Source: Dallia pectoralis (lineage: Eukaryota > Chordata > Actinopteri > Esociformes > Umbridae). From it: a stretch of DNA of 64,000 nt. This document shows, piece by piece, positions 12,350-23,417 of this stretch. The number at the start of each line of letters is the position of its first letter. The first letter of the stretch is position 1. The stretch covers positions 13,470,150 to 13,534,149 of the forward strand of contig CM055748.1 in NCBI GenBank assembly GCA_029465975.1, written 5' to 3'. Made by a program: the position numbers and the translations under genes. The notes under the pieces are model-generated. The model was not told the origin of the DNA, did no database searches, and was given only the letters and a program-made list of their open reading frames with translations.

Positions 12350-12610
12350 GTTACGAAAATGTTATTTACAGTAGATCGATTTGGTGTTTGGAGCCACACT
12401 GGGTTTGCAAACTTGAGTTGTCTAACCAAAGCAGCAGCAAGACGTCAAAGCACGGCCGGACATTTACAAGCAACGGTGCTTTTGAAAACTTTTGTGGAAA
12501 CCCGAGTGGATCTACAGCTCAATGAACATATGCGCAGGGAAACTGAGCTCCACAACGAAAAGGTAATGGCTGCATCGCTGCATGAGATACCTGTCTGTGA
12601 TGCAACAGCC
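12350..12610 (+). pseudogene. hAT-type TTF zinc-finger domain fragment
   Basis: The frame LLFTVDRFGVWSHTGFANLS followed by LTKAA, then LLKTFVETRVDLQLNEHMRR, resembles the TTF-type domain and adjoining helix found before DUF4371/hAT transposase cores. No catalytic domain follows. It is an isolated transposon fragment. Confidence 0.5.
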
Positions 12611-12686
12611 TGCGTTTCTCTATAATATTGATGGTTTATAGTCGTGGGGTCATAATGTTGGTATTAAGAGGTGGATTAATTTGGGT

Positions 12687-12975
12687 AAATGGACTGCATT
12701 TATATAGCGCATTTCACAGACCCAGGGGCCACCAAAGCGCTTTACATATTGCCTCAGAATTCACCCATTCACTCACACATTCGTACACCGACAGCGCCGG
12801 CAGCCATACAAGGCGCCATCCAGCAGTGGGCTTAGGTGGCCCCCGGGTCTGTGAAACAGGGGACAGTCTTGCTCATGGACACCTCAACACTTGGTCAGGT
12901 GGAACCAGGGATTGAACCACCAACCTTCCGGTTTGTAGACAACCTACATGAACCACTGAGCCACTGCCGCCGGGT
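12687..12975 (-). mobile_element. tRNA-derived SINE
   Basis: Read on the minus strand, the 5' end carries an RNA polymerase III A box (TGGCTCAGTGG near 12960) and a B box (GGTTCAATCCC, 12908-12918) at tRNA-like spacing. The body ends in GTAAAGCGCTTTGG...GCGCTATATAAATGC. That 3' tail closely resembles the 3' end of the L2-like LINE at 25466-25530, as expected for a SINE mobilised by an L2-type partner. Confidence 0.75.
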
Positions 12976-13213
12976 AGGACACCACTGAAGGCCTAGGTGT
13001 GAAATGCACGGCCCGCCACTGGGCTAGGCGGGGCTAAAGCCCCGGGGCCAGAGCAAGGAGGGGGCCCGTGATTGGCTGTGGAGCAGTTTGACTATTACTA
13101 GTCATCTGATTGCCAAAGCCTTACCACGCCCCCACAAATTAGCCCTGTTATTTAGTGGCGCTTTGCCGTATATTCCATGCATTATCATGCAATCATTATC
13201 ATTAATATTAGAG

Positions 13214-14117
13214 TGACCGTGACCTCCTACGGCGTCGTGGCCGTTTTATGCTTCTGTGTCGACGCGAACCCCTCTCTGACCCCTCCGCCGTAGCTCGACG
13301 TGCACCTCCAAAAAATTGTAACTACGCGTCAAGGCGACGCAGACCACAAGGGCTGTGATTGGTCAGATTATACATCATTTCTGGAGTATGGAGTAAATAT
13401 TTTTAAATAGTTAATTTTCTTAGATAATGTTTTATATTACAGTTAACGTATATTGTGTTTCATGTGCCTATTACTCGTATATTTTTTATTTTACTTAAAC
13501 CTTTGCCCTTTGTTCTTGGCGCTTTTTTACTCTTTGCACATTATTAGATCAACGTTAGTTTTGAAAAAAGTTGATTTATTTACAATACAATGTTCACGGT
13601 TACATCATGGATGTAATTAACCAAGTCTGCCACGGGACACTACATTATCCTGCCATTGCACAGTTCCATGTGGAGATTAAATAAAAGCCTTCAAGTGTTC
13701 ACAAGATTGTTGTTTATTTACAATACAATGTTCACGGCTACATCATAGATATACAGTAATTAACTTTAATACTTAAAGTGCATTTCTTCGTCCAAGTCCC
13801 TCAGCGGTCTAACAACCGTAACAAATTCGCCAATCCTTCCCCTGTCTTCGTGCACTGGTCGTACAGACCACCTTTGCTGACGTCTTCTTTTTCTTCTGCG
13901 ATTAAACATTTGCAAGAAAATCGTTTGTTGTTCAACGTCGATTAGCTCCAGCTGCAACAACATTCTCTCTCTTTCGCTCGCCATTGTCAGATAAGAAAAC
14001 GCGGAAAGGGCGCACGGAACCAAAACAAACTAGCAAAGAGATTTGCGAACCCCACACCCCCCTAGTGAAATGCAACGCAACCCGACGCAGAACCATAAAA
14101 CGGCCACGACGCCTAAA
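13214..14117 (-). mobile_element. PIF/Harbinger transposon, internally deleted
   Basis: Both ends carry GGCGTCGTGGCCGTTTTATG in inverted orientation (about 13227 and 14113). The outer parts match the two halves of the 285-bp MITEs at 15361, 54934 and 57049, including the segment complementary to TGACCAATCACAGCCCTTGT near 13350. Between them lies the start of a transposase-type ORF (13766-13984, minus). A 37-bp direct repeat (ACAATACAATGTTCACGG core) occurs at about 13570 and 13711. The outer terminal repeats seem trimmed, and the right end abuts the LINE at 14118. Confidence 0.75.
13766..13984 (-). pseudogene. PIF/Harbinger transposase N-terminus, truncated
   Basis: The 72-codon frame from the ATG at 13984 reads MASERERMLLQLELIDVEQQ, a basic RRRKRRRQQRWSVRP patch, and ends DLDEEMHFKY. 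This looks like the N-terminus of fish Harbinger nucleases, which would continue into the DDE domain. Here a stop follows HFKY and the catalytic part is absent. The protein could not catalyse transposition. The reading direction agrees with the orientation of the terminal repeats. Confidence 0.7.
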
Positions 14118-15357
14118 GAGATCTCTCAGTGATGGAGGTGGACCAGGACATTGTGGCCTGGATCACTGACTACCTGACGGACAAGCCACAGTTCGTTCGT
14201 CTGCAGAGTAGCCTGTCGGATGTGGCCGTTAGTAACACCGGGTCACCACAGGGGACAGTACTGTCACCTTTCCTGTTCACGCTGTACACCTCAGACTTTA
14301 GGTACAACTCTGGAACGTGTCACCTTCAAAAGTTCGCTGATGACTCCTCTATCGTGGGCTGCATCACAGAGTACAACCATGAGGAGTACAGCGGACTGGT
14401 GCAGAGCTTTGGGCGGTGGTCGGAAGCTAATCACCTCCTACTAAATACCAGCAAGACAAGGAGCTGGTGGTTGACTTCGGACGCAACAAGAAACCACCGA
14501 CACCTATCACTATCCAGGGCAATGAGGTGGAGGTGGTGGAGGTGTACAAGTATCTGGGTGTGCACATCAACGACAAGCTGGGCTGGGCAGACAACACAGA
14601 GGCCTTCTACAAAAAAGGACAGTGCAGACTGTTCTTCCTGAGGAGGCTCAGGTCCTTCAACGTGTGCAGCAAGCTACTGCAGATGTTTTATCAATCGGTG
14701 GTAGCCAGCGCACTGTTCTTCGCTGCAGGGTGCTGGGGAGGCGGCATTAACTCCAGGGATTCCAACAGGCTTAATAAACTGGTTAAAAAAGCCAGCTCTG
14801 TTATTGGAGCCGATATGGACTGTCTGGAGGCAGTTGCGGAGAGGAATATGAGGAGGAAGATCAACTCCATCCTAGAAAACCCCTCTCATCCTCTCCACGA
14901 CGAGCTGTGGCTACAGGGGAGTAACTTCAGCCAACGCCTCATCCTCCCCAGGTGCAGGACGGAGCGCTTCAGGCGTTCCTTTGTACCTACAGCCATCAGA
15001 CTCCATAACACTGCCTGTGGGGATGACCTCAGCACTGGTCAGCTGTGAGCCCCCCCTCCCTCATTCACCAACACCCCGAAGAGTCCCCCCCTCTCTCTCT
15101 CTCTCCCGCCATCAACACCAACCGGAAGAACCCCCCCCTCTCTCTCCCTCCATCACCACCGTTGGAAGAGTTCCCCCCCCCCTCCACACTCTGGACTGCT
15201 CATAGACCCCTAACATTATACAGTACATCACATTCTACTCTATTTTTCAACTTGCTATTTATTAATTGTACCGTCGTTTCACTTAAATTGTTAAATTGTT
15301 TCTGCTGCTGTAACAGAAAAATTTCCCCTCGGGCATTAATAAAGTGTCATTCTATTC
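14118..15357 (+). mobile_element. Rex1/Babar-like LINE, 5'-truncated
   Basis: A 5'-truncated non-LTR retrotransposon. Reverse transcriptase palm motifs are visible: NTGSPQGTVLSPFLFTLYTS and the catalytic FADDSS (about 14330). A one-base frameshift near 14460 moves the rest to another frame, where VYKYLGVHINDKLGW and LFFLRRLRSFNVCSKLLQMF lead to the C-terminus at 15048. The 3' UTR contains C-rich runs and ends AATTTCCCCTCGGGCATTAA then TAAAGTGTCATTCTATTC, a Rex1-like tail. Inactive because of truncation and frameshift. Confidence 0.85.
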
Positions 15358-15360
15358 TAA

Positions 15361-15645
15361 AGGCCTCATTATACTTCTGCGTCAACTCCACGGCGTAGCT
15401 ACGCCGTCACTCCTACGGCGTGTGGCCGTTTTAAGGTTCTGCGTCGGGTTGCGTTGCATTTCACATCCAGATGTATAATCTGACCAATCACAGCCCTTGT
15501 GGTCTGCGTCGTCTCGATGCGTAGTTACAATTTTTTGGAGGTGCACGTCGAGCTACGGCGGAGGGGTCGGAGAGGGGTTCGCATCGACGCAGAGGGGTCG
15601 GAGAGGGTACGCCGTTGATTCGACGCAGAAGCATAAAACAGGCTT
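15361..15645. mobile_element. Harbinger-type MITE, copy A (285 bp)
   Basis: Terminal inverted repeats (AGGCCTCATTATACTTCTGC left; AAGCCTGTTTTATGCTTCTG right, read inward) are flanked by TAA on both sides (15358-15360, 15646-15648), the 3-bp target duplication of PIF/Harbinger elements. The interior contains CCACGGCGTAGCTACGCCGT palindromes. It inserted at the very end of the LINE tail. Confidence 0.9.
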
Positions 15646-16169
15646 TAACGTTACACTGACAGTGACTACGCGCCGACTTACAAGAGAGCGCTCAGAGCAG
15701 CTTACTGTTGATATGAAACAAAGTCTCAACTTTCAAATATTGTCATTTAAACAATACCTTTTTTCAAATTCAAGTCCATTGACGTTAATCTACTGACTGC
15801 TTTGTTGTCGGACAAAATTGCGTATTCGGCGTTATGATTGGTCAGGTCGCCTGTCAATCAAACCCCCGTGGGCAGCAGGGCATGGTGAAACGTCACGTTT
15901 TAATTTGATATACCAATCAAATACATTTATTCTATATTTAACTTGTGAACGACCGACCTGCTGCTCCACGTATGATGGCTGTTTGCGCCTTATTAGAATA
16001 TACACATCAACCAATCAATCGCCTCCACTCTTCACTTCATGCTAGACTGAACTTGAGATGGTTTTGCCCAGCGCACTTGCGTTCCGACCCTGAGGTCTTA
16101 AAGTGACAGCTAATAAAGCTGTTGTCGCCATTTGTGTCAATAATGTTAATCAAACATCAGAAAGAAAGT
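15646..16169. other. Intergenic, nothing recognised
   Basis: No gene or repeat family recognised. The sequence ends at the target-site duplication of the fold-back element. Confidence 0.4.
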
Positions 16170-16177
16170 AATTTACT

Positions 16178-17342
16178 ATGGAGGACCAAGTCTGCCAGAA
16201 TTAAAAATAAATGCATAAATAAATAAATGCACAAGTATTTTACATCAAAATATACGTAAAAAAATATTGTAGAATTAATTGTTTTTAATCTGTCGTTTTC
16301 TCCTATTTATTTATTTCCACAATCATTTATTTCTGTAATTATTTATTTCTGTAAGTATTTATTTCCGTTGACATTTATTTCCGTTTATATATATTTCCGT
16401 ATATATTTATTTCTGTATTTCCTCAACCTTAGGCAAATGAGGAGGGTGTCAACCATAGTAGGTCACAGTGGTATCAGTATTCCTATTGGTTAATCGGTGT
16501 AGGAGTTCCAAGATCGACTTTATATGTCTAGACTGCTATAACTACGGAAGTTGTGCACAGGCTATGGCGTTTAAATTTAAAAAAATCTAATAAATGAAAA
16601 TCCATCAAACTGTATGTCCTATTTTGATGTAGTGCTAAAACATTTTAGATCACATGCGACGTGCACAATCAAATGATTTGCGCATGATTTGCCGATAAGC
16701 GAATCTATTTATATGTATCTCTCAGTCCACAGTCGGCTCACAGCTTCAGTTGTTGTGTCCTGAGCAGGACACGCTAAGTAAACCGGTTACATTGCGCAGT
16801 GCGCACAGTGTTCATATCGGACCAAAACGGGTCTAGTTTCATATAGATTTACCAAAACCACGTATTTAGGAAAAGTCATGGAAGGACAAGGCTGTAGCTT
16901 TCAACATTACATATTTATTTGAATTACTAACTGCAACGCCCGCGGGCGCGGGCTGTTGGCGCTCCTAGTTTAACCGCAGTTGGTATCAACTTTCGGAGTG
17001 CATTGCCGCCCCCTGCTGTCCTGAACGATTACATCTGTTTCTCGCTCTCTGCGCTTCATTGCTTTGGTTGAACGATTAAGTCCCGCCCCCTCATTTGCCT
17101 ACGGTTGTGGAAATACAAAAAATAAATATATACGGAAATAAATAGAAACGGAAATAAATACTTACAGAAATAAATAATTACAGAAATAAATGATTGTGGA
17201 AATAAATAAATAGGAGAAAGCGACAGATTAAAAAAATTAATTCTATATATTTTTTTACGTATATTTTGATGTAAAATACTTGTACTGATGCATTTATTTA
17301 TTTATTCATTTATTTTTAATTCTGGCAGACTTGGTCCTCCAT
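16178..17342. mobile_element. Fold-back DNA element with ~260-bp inverted ends
   Basis: The first and last roughly 260 bp are inverted copies. Both begin ATGGAGGACCAAGTCTGCCA and continue with ATTTATTT/AAATAAAT-rich sequence up to a shared CCTCAACC/CCACAACC..TAGGCAAATGAGG junction. The element is flanked by the 8-bp direct repeat AATTTACT (16170-16177 and 17343-17350). The 650-bp core has no ORF of note, a GC patch GCCCGCGGGCGCGGGC near 16940, and CCGCCCCCTCATTTGCC near 17090. An 8-bp duplication fits hAT-like mobilisation, but the termini do not match a hAT family known to me. Confidence 0.85.
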
Positions 17343-17350
17343 AATTTACT

Positions 17351-18060
17351 GCCATTGACTGAATCACATTTGTAAAATAAAATAGAATGATTTTGAATTT
17401 ATAGTGAAAACTATGTATTGTATATTTGATTACTTTATACAATATAATATTATTCAATGCTTTAAGTTTTTCAAGTAGGTCGATTTTTTATGTGCCTTTG
17501 TTCTATTCTTATTTGTGACTCTTGTCATCAGTAAACTTGAGATTATTTTCTTAAGATACTATTATTTTTTGTGATATTGAAATTGGTCACAAGAATTATG
17601 AAATTTTAGTGGCATAAAATTTGTATATGATGAAAATCGTATTAAAAGTAATATAACTTGACTGTGAAGTATATCATAGATAGATAAAATGACTCGTATA
17701 TTGATATATCATTTAGCTAATCGCCCACCCCTATATTCACTATTAGCACGCCATGTTGACAGGTTAGTGTTCATCTAACAGCTTGTGTAAAAATGTGTTC
17801 CATGCTTATCCTGACCAGATCACCAGAAAGATGAAACATCGACTTCATCTGCTGCTGGAGATAATGAGACTGAGCAAGGAGATAACGTTTCTGAATTCTG
17901 AATGATTCTAGATTATATTTATGTAAAACAACACCAGCAGTGTTTTAGAAAAATGTGGGGGGGTTCTCTCTCTCTTTAGTTGGTGACCTAAAGGGGTGGT
18001 GGGGGGGAAGGGGGGGAGAGTGCAGTAACTCATAGCCCCGGGGCCCAGTGAGCTCTTAAT
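17351..18060. other. AT-rich intergenic stretch
   Basis: No gene recognised. A short frame near 17820-17900 (KDETSTSSAAGDNETEQGDN) resembles the low-complexity N-terminus of hAT/TTF-domain proteins, but is too short to call. G-rich runs lie at 17955-18020. Confidence 0.35.
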
Positions 18061-18065
18061 GCGGC

Positions 18066-18500
18066 CCTGGTCATCCCCAATATGTTCGTGTTCACATGTC
18101 ATCCCCAATATGTTCATGTTCACATGTCATCCCCAATATGTTCGTGTTCACATGTCATCCCCAATATGTTCAGGTTCACATGTCATCCCCAATATGTTCA
18201 TATTCACATGTCATCCCCAATATGTTCATGTTCACATGTCATCCCCAATTTGTTCGTGTTCACATGTCATCCCCAATATGTTTGTGTTCACATGTCATCC
18301 CCAATATGTTCATGTTCACATGTCATCCCCAATATGTTCATGTTCACATGTCAGCCCCAATATGTTTGTGTTCAAATTTAGTCCCCAATATGTTTGTGTT
18401 CACATGTCATCCCCAATATGTTTGTGTTCACATGTCATCCCCAATATGTTTTTGTTCACATGTCATCCCCAATATGTTTGTGTTCACATGTCATCCCCAA
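18066..18500. repeat. 28-bp minisatellite running into assembly gap
   Basis: At least 15 copies of a 28-bp unit (TCATCCCCAATATGTT plus CATGTTCACATG, with C/T and A/G variants) continue up to the first N. Real copy number is unknown because the array is cut by the gap. Confidence 0.95.
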
Positions 18501-19000
18501 NNNNNNNNNNNNNNNNNNNNNNNNNNNNNNNNNNNNNNNNNNNNNNNNNNNNNNNNNNNNNNNNNNNNNNNNNNNNNNNNNNNNNNNNNNNNNNNNNNNN
18601 NNNNNNNNNNNNNNNNNNNNNNNNNNNNNNNNNNNNNNNNNNNNNNNNNNNNNNNNNNNNNNNNNNNNNNNNNNNNNNNNNNNNNNNNNNNNNNNNNNNN
18701 NNNNNNNNNNNNNNNNNNNNNNNNNNNNNNNNNNNNNNNNNNNNNNNNNNNNNNNNNNNNNNNNNNNNNNNNNNNNNNNNNNNNNNNNNNNNNNNNNNNN
18801 NNNNNNNNNNNNNNNNNNNNNNNNNNNNNNNNNNNNNNNNNNNNNNNNNNNNNNNNNNNNNNNNNNNNNNNNNNNNNNNNNNNNNNNNNNNNNNNNNNNN
18901 NNNNNNNNNNNNNNNNNNNNNNNNNNNNNNNNNNNNNNNNNNNNNNNNNNNNNNNNNNNNNNNNNNNNNNNNNNNNNNNNNNNNNNNNNNNNNNNNNNNN
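18501..19000. other. Assembly gap, 500 N
   Basis: Exactly 500 N, so probably a placeholder length. The left edge is a minisatellite, which probably caused the break. Confidence 0.99.
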
Positions 19001-19755
19001 CCCAGTGCAGGAATATCCCTGTATTGAAAGACAACATAGTCATGGAAACATGGAAAACAATGACAGAAAAGAGAGAAAAACAAAACACTTAAATATATAT
19101 TTCTTTACAGAACAACACACCTAACAAATTGCTAAACATTTGTACACGTAGCAGAGTGTTAAATCCTCGCCCATTTCTAATATTGTATTAAAAGAGGACA
19201 CAGAAAATGAAGTGTCCACAACGCCATGGCAAAATAACTATCAGTTGTTCCTGTGTGACAACTGTAGACAGAAGATGCTGTTGTCCATCGTAGCCAGCTG
19301 GCAAGTGATTTGCTTGTTTAACACTTTCACATAAATTATCGTTTTCTTAAGGTTCAAGAAATGTGTAGTTTGCTTTTAGAAACCATGTTTTTTTTCTAAA
19401 CCAAACCGACTAGAGAGAGTCTGACTTTTCTTATCATATATAAACCATGCCTGTGGCCCCTTTGGAAATGAAAACATTAGATCATAACCCGTTAAATATT
19501 ATGTTGAGATCCCAGCAGATAGACTCAAGCAGGAACATTGCCCAGTTTACTGAATGGGAAATAAATAAAACAACGGACATTGCCCAGTTTACTGCATGGG
19601 AAATTAATAAAACAACGGACATTGCCCAGTTTACTGCATGGGAAGTTAATATAACAACTGACATTGCTTCCAAAGGAGTAGTTAATAGCAGATCTGTTTT
19701 GGTGTCTTACGTCCCACTGAGAGACCGTGTCACTGAGACCTTAACAACCACTCAC
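19001..19755. other. Spacer with 42-bp triplicate
   Basis: No gene recognised. A 42-bp unit (ATTGCCCAGTTTACTGCATG...AAAACAACGGAC) occurs three times at about 19539-19664. Later exons of the PRPF4B fragment would be expected here but are not seen. Confidence 0.5.
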
Positions 19756-20093
19756 CCTTTCAGTAACCTTGTCCACTTCAGTGTACAGGAAGTTCAGGTT
19801 CTGGTCAAAGTGCTTTTCCTGATCATCTGTGAAGTGGAAGTTAGTGACAATTAGTGAAATAAAAACTTTTTCCCTGTGTACATAACAGCTGTATTGGGGG
19901 GGGAGGTAATTAGGGCGGTGTTTCTCCATGTACGGTTTCACCTTGTTGGGCATCTTGCCTGTGAGGTCCATGGCCAGTTTGATCATGTGGTTGTTGGTCT
20001 TTCCTGGGAAGAGGATCTTGCCCGTGTACAGCTCATACAGAGTGCACCCCACAGACCACATGTCAATGCCGTAGTCATACAACTTTCCTATAA
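19756..20093 (-). pseudogene. prpf4b: PRPF4B kinase pseudogene fragment, two exons
   Basis: Minus-strand exon 20093-19942 is preceded by AG and followed by GT. It encodes IGKLYDYGIDMWSVGCTLYE, then LYTGKILFPGKTNNHMIKL and AMDLTGKMPNK, which is kinase subdomains IX-X of the pre-mRNA splicing kinase PRPF4B. After a 115-bp intron with consensus borders, exon 19826-19756 encodes HFDQNLNFLYTEVDKVTER and ends at GTGAGT. From my knowledge of the vertebrate protein, this second exon should begin with about 29 codons; it is about 16 nt short just after the MIRK codons, so the frame shifts. No flanking exons are found: a minisatellite starts right upstream, and unrelated sequence and the gap lie downstream. 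PRPF4B is a nuclear kinase of the spliceosome; this copy is most likely a duplicated, broken fragment. Confidence 0.8.
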
Positions 20094-20099
20094 CTGAGG

Positions 20100-20445
20100 A
20101 AAGACAGGTGTGAGAAGAGAGACCAGTTTGAGGTGAGACAGGTGTGAGGAGAGAGACAGGTGTGTGGAGAGAGACAGGTGTGAGGAGAGACACAGGTGTG
20201 AGGAGAGACACAGGTGTGAGGAGAGAGACAGGTGTGAGGAGAGAGAAGAGACCGGTGTGAGGAGAGAGACCGGTGTGAGGAGAGAGACAGGTGTGAGGAG
20301 AGAGAAGAGACCGGTGTGAGGAGAGAGACAGGTGTGAGGAGAGAGACCGGTGTGAGGAGAGAGACAGGTGTGAGGAGAGACAGGTGTGAGGAGAGAGACA
20401 GGTGTGAGGAGAGAGACAGGTGTGAGGAGAGAGACAGGTAGTAAG
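20100..20445. repeat. 18-bp purine-rich minisatellite
   Basis: About 19 copies of GAGGAGAGAGACAGGTGT with variants (ACCGGTGT, extra GAGAAGA). It begins within a few bases of the splice acceptor of the PRPF4B fragment and probably expanded in its intron. Confidence 0.93.
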
Positions 20446-21289
20446 AAGTTCCTTTCTGAGAAATTGAGAGACGTTGATCGAGACAATTGCATTTCCGGAG
20501 AAGCGTTAGTTGTGATGGTACATTTCTCAGGCTGGTCCAAACACCTTTTCAGGTTCAGCTTGTGACTGACTATAAGACATAGGTCACAGTTGTGTGAGGG
20601 ATTTGAGATAACCATGACAACCGCGATCCTTATCTGCATATTGAGCCATGTTTTTGTGCCTTTTGTGCAACTTTGTTTAATGAAAGCATATCGATATGTT
20701 AGTGATGATTCAATATGTATTTTACATTTAAATTTCAACATCAACCATAATGATGATTCAGATGATAAATCTATCTGATCTATAAATCTATCTAATTTAT
20801 TCAATGTTGGCTTGCTGTCTGGGAAAGAAGTGAGAAGTTTAAAATTTAATTTAAACTCAACTAACTCTGCCAGAGTGATGGATATTATAATAACTAGTTA
20901 TAACTACTTAATATCTCTGTATCATCAATAACTTTACATTTGACCTTCTCAAATGAATTAAAAGCATATTGTTTTATTCCTAATATGCAGAATTCAAAAT
21001 GAACTAGGTTGGTTGTTTTTTTTATTACGAGGCAGCCAGATTTTTTACCACCAATTGCATGGTACACTGTTAATTTTGGATTAAATTACAATCATATCCA
21101 GTAAAAATAATAGATTTGTTGAAATTGTTTTTTAAAGAGTTTTTAAAGGGATCATGCATTGTCTTGTAGACACAATCCAATGAAAATAATGGATTTTTTT
21201 TTATTCCTTCTGAGCAGAGTTATAAATTGTAGGTCTTATTTAATTTCACATTTACTTTTAAAAAGCAGCCAAAACATAATTAAAGTGGT
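20446..21289. other. AT-rich spacer
   Basis: No gene or repeat recognised. Confidence 0.4.
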
Positions 21290-21307
21290 GGGCTACCTAA
21301 ACAAAAC

Positions 21308-21545
21308 CTGCATGGGCCCAAAGGTACCAAATCTGCGCTGGGCCCGAACAGGCTGGCCCATAATGGGCCATCATGGGCTTAATGTGGGCAGCCCGCTAGT
21401 GTGGGCTGCCCACAGATAGCCCGCAGTGAGCCCAAAGCTGTGGGCCTGGCCTGGGCAAGCCCGCACTGGGCCTGTTTAGGTTTGGTGTGGGCTGGCCCTA
21501 GCCCACTGTGCCCGCAAAAAGCCAGCATGGGCCCAGCAGGGGCAC
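21308..21545. repeat. GGGCCC-rich cryptic repeat
   Basis: About 240 bp of irregularly spaced TGGGCCC, GGGCTGGCCC, GGGCAGCCCGC and AGCCCGCA words, many of them palindromic. There is no clean period, so it looks like a degenerate short-unit repeat. The GC content contrasts sharply with the AT-rich flanks. Confidence 0.7.
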
Positions 21546-22232
21546 TTTATTGGAACTTTTTTTAGAACCGAATGCATGTATTATTTTTCTGTAGTCTATA
21601 TGTTATGTTTGGTTTGGTCAAATCATACACACCAGTTTCCTATTGAAAATATATTGCTCTTGGACATCACAAAAGGCTTCTCCTTAGTACTGCATATCAA
21701 ATTTATGTAATTATATGTTCTATAACAGTGTTTAGTGTTAAAATATTTCTGTAAATTGCTTATTTATATGATTAACTGATATGTTGCATTGGTCTCGAAT
21801 CATGCAGATTTTACTGGATGAAGCTGAACTCTGAAACTAAATAAAGGTTGTCATCTTTAATTGTGTGCGTTTTTTGTACATTGTGATGATTGTGTCTAGC
21901 TCCTCCCCACAGAGGGCATTCTGGGTCGGGGACAACAGCACCGTGTAGGTAGCATGCTCCGCTTGACAGTCAACTAGAGCAGTTCCCTATCAGGGAACTT
22001 CGAGCTGCGTGAAAACGCTGTGGGAACGCTCTGCGTGATTGCGTCATGAAGTACGTGTGAAATCAGCCCAATGGCGAGACAGAACGTCATAGACGGGTGA
22101 CGTCACAACCAGGAAACCGTAAAGCACCCCAAAACACAAGCCTATTCATCTTCTGTCGCTTGATCAAGTGCGTTGTGTGACAGTCCTTGCGGTTTCCGTC
22201 GTTAGTTTTTCTAAGCAGAATCTACCGTAATT

Positions 22233-22440
22233 ATGGCGAGTAAGCAGCGTTATAGGAAGTGTGTTTTTGCCTTGCACCCGCTTTCTTACGGGTGGGGATA
22301 TACACCAACTATGCGTTGTTTGTTTGGGAGTGCTACATGCCCAGTTAGCTCTCGAGGGGGCTAACTTTAGCATTGTGAGCGTTTGCCAATAAATATTTTT
22401 GCCTTTCCGCGCGGCTGCCTCCTGCTCGTGTGGCGTCAAA
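22233..22440 (+). pseudogene. DIRS gag-like ORF start, broken
   Basis: The frame from the ATG at 22233 reads MASKQRYRKCVFALHPLS, followed by a broken Cys/His-containing stretch and HCERLPI, like the N-terminus of vertebrate DIRS gag. Stops and frameshifts interrupt it before the internal deletion. Confidence 0.5.
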
Positions 22441-22479
22441 CAGCTGTCAAACAGGCCAGTCACTCACTGTGAAACAGTT

Positions 22480-23417
22480 TCAGAGACTGTTAGGTCTGAT
22501 GGCGGCAGCGTCCAACGTCATTCCTTGCGGCCTGTTGTACATGAGACCGCTGCAGTAGTGGCTCAGAACCAAGGGGTTGTCTGCACGCCCTGGCTATGTG
22601 GAAAGAGCCTTGGTTCTTATCCCAAGGGCCCGTGCTGGGAGCTCCTTGTCGTCGTGTGACGCTGACAACGGATGCCTCCCTCACAGGCTGGGGGGCGATT
22701 ATGAGCGGTCGCCCAGCTTGGGGGTTGTGGCAAGACCAGCATCTCTCTTGGCACATAAATTGTCTAGAAATGTTGGCTGTGTTTCAGGCCCTGAAACACT
22801 TCCTCCCAGACCTGATGGGCCGTCATGTTCTTGTCCGGTCAGACAACACATCGGTGCTTTCCTACAACAACCATCAGGGTGGTCTGCGCTCACGCCTGCT
22901 ATGCAAGCAGGCTCGCCAGATCCTTCTGTTGTTCCACGGGAAGCTCCGTTCCTTGAGAGCGATTTATATCCCAGGGTGCCTAAATCTGGGGGCAGACATC
23001 CTGTCGAGGCAGGGGCCGAGGCCCGGGGTTTGGAGACTCCATCCCAAGGTGGTGGAGCTCCTTTGGAGACATTTCGGTCATGCCGAGGTAGACATATTTG
23101 CATCCAGAGAAACATCACACTGTCCACTGTGGTTCTTGCTAACTCATCCAGCCCCGTTAGGGGAGGATGCCATGGTACAGGCATGGCCGGAGGCACTCCT
23201 GTATGCGTTTTCCCCGGTTGCTCTGCTCCCAGGAGTTCTGGAGAGGGTCCGTCAGGAGGGGGTCAGTCTACCGCTGGTAGCTCTGTACTGGTTGGCCCGA
23301 GTATGGTTTGCGGACCTGATATTTCTCCTCGCCGGTTCTCCCTTGGAGACCCCGATCAGGAGGTACTTACTCTCTCAGGCGAGCGGGCTGATCTTTCACC
23401 CCCGCCCAGAGCTATAG
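22480..23417 (+). pseudogene. DIRS reverse transcriptase end and RNase H
   Basis: The remnant starts in the thumb of the reverse transcriptase (LLGLMAAASNVIPCGLLYMR, 22488 onward). After a frame change it continues as 22596-23417. RNase H residues are recognisable: the Asp of TLTTDASLTGWGA, the Glu of HINCLEMLAVFQALKHF, and the Asp of VLVRSDNTSVLSY. A further DIRS-typical block follows (PGCLNLGADILSRQ, then EVDIFASRETSHCPLWF). The palm with the YxDD motif is missing, so this ORF cannot copy the element. Its product would normally act on the element RNA/cDNA. Confidence 0.85.

Noticed and set aside
12687..12975. Functional tRNA gene on the minus strand
   Set aside because: A and B boxes are present, but the acceptor stem and overall fold are not tRNA-like and the body continues as a SINE.
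18059..19124. Several 200-340-residue ORFs across the gap
   Set aside because: They combine a 28-bp minisatellite with 500 N; there is no real coding evidence.
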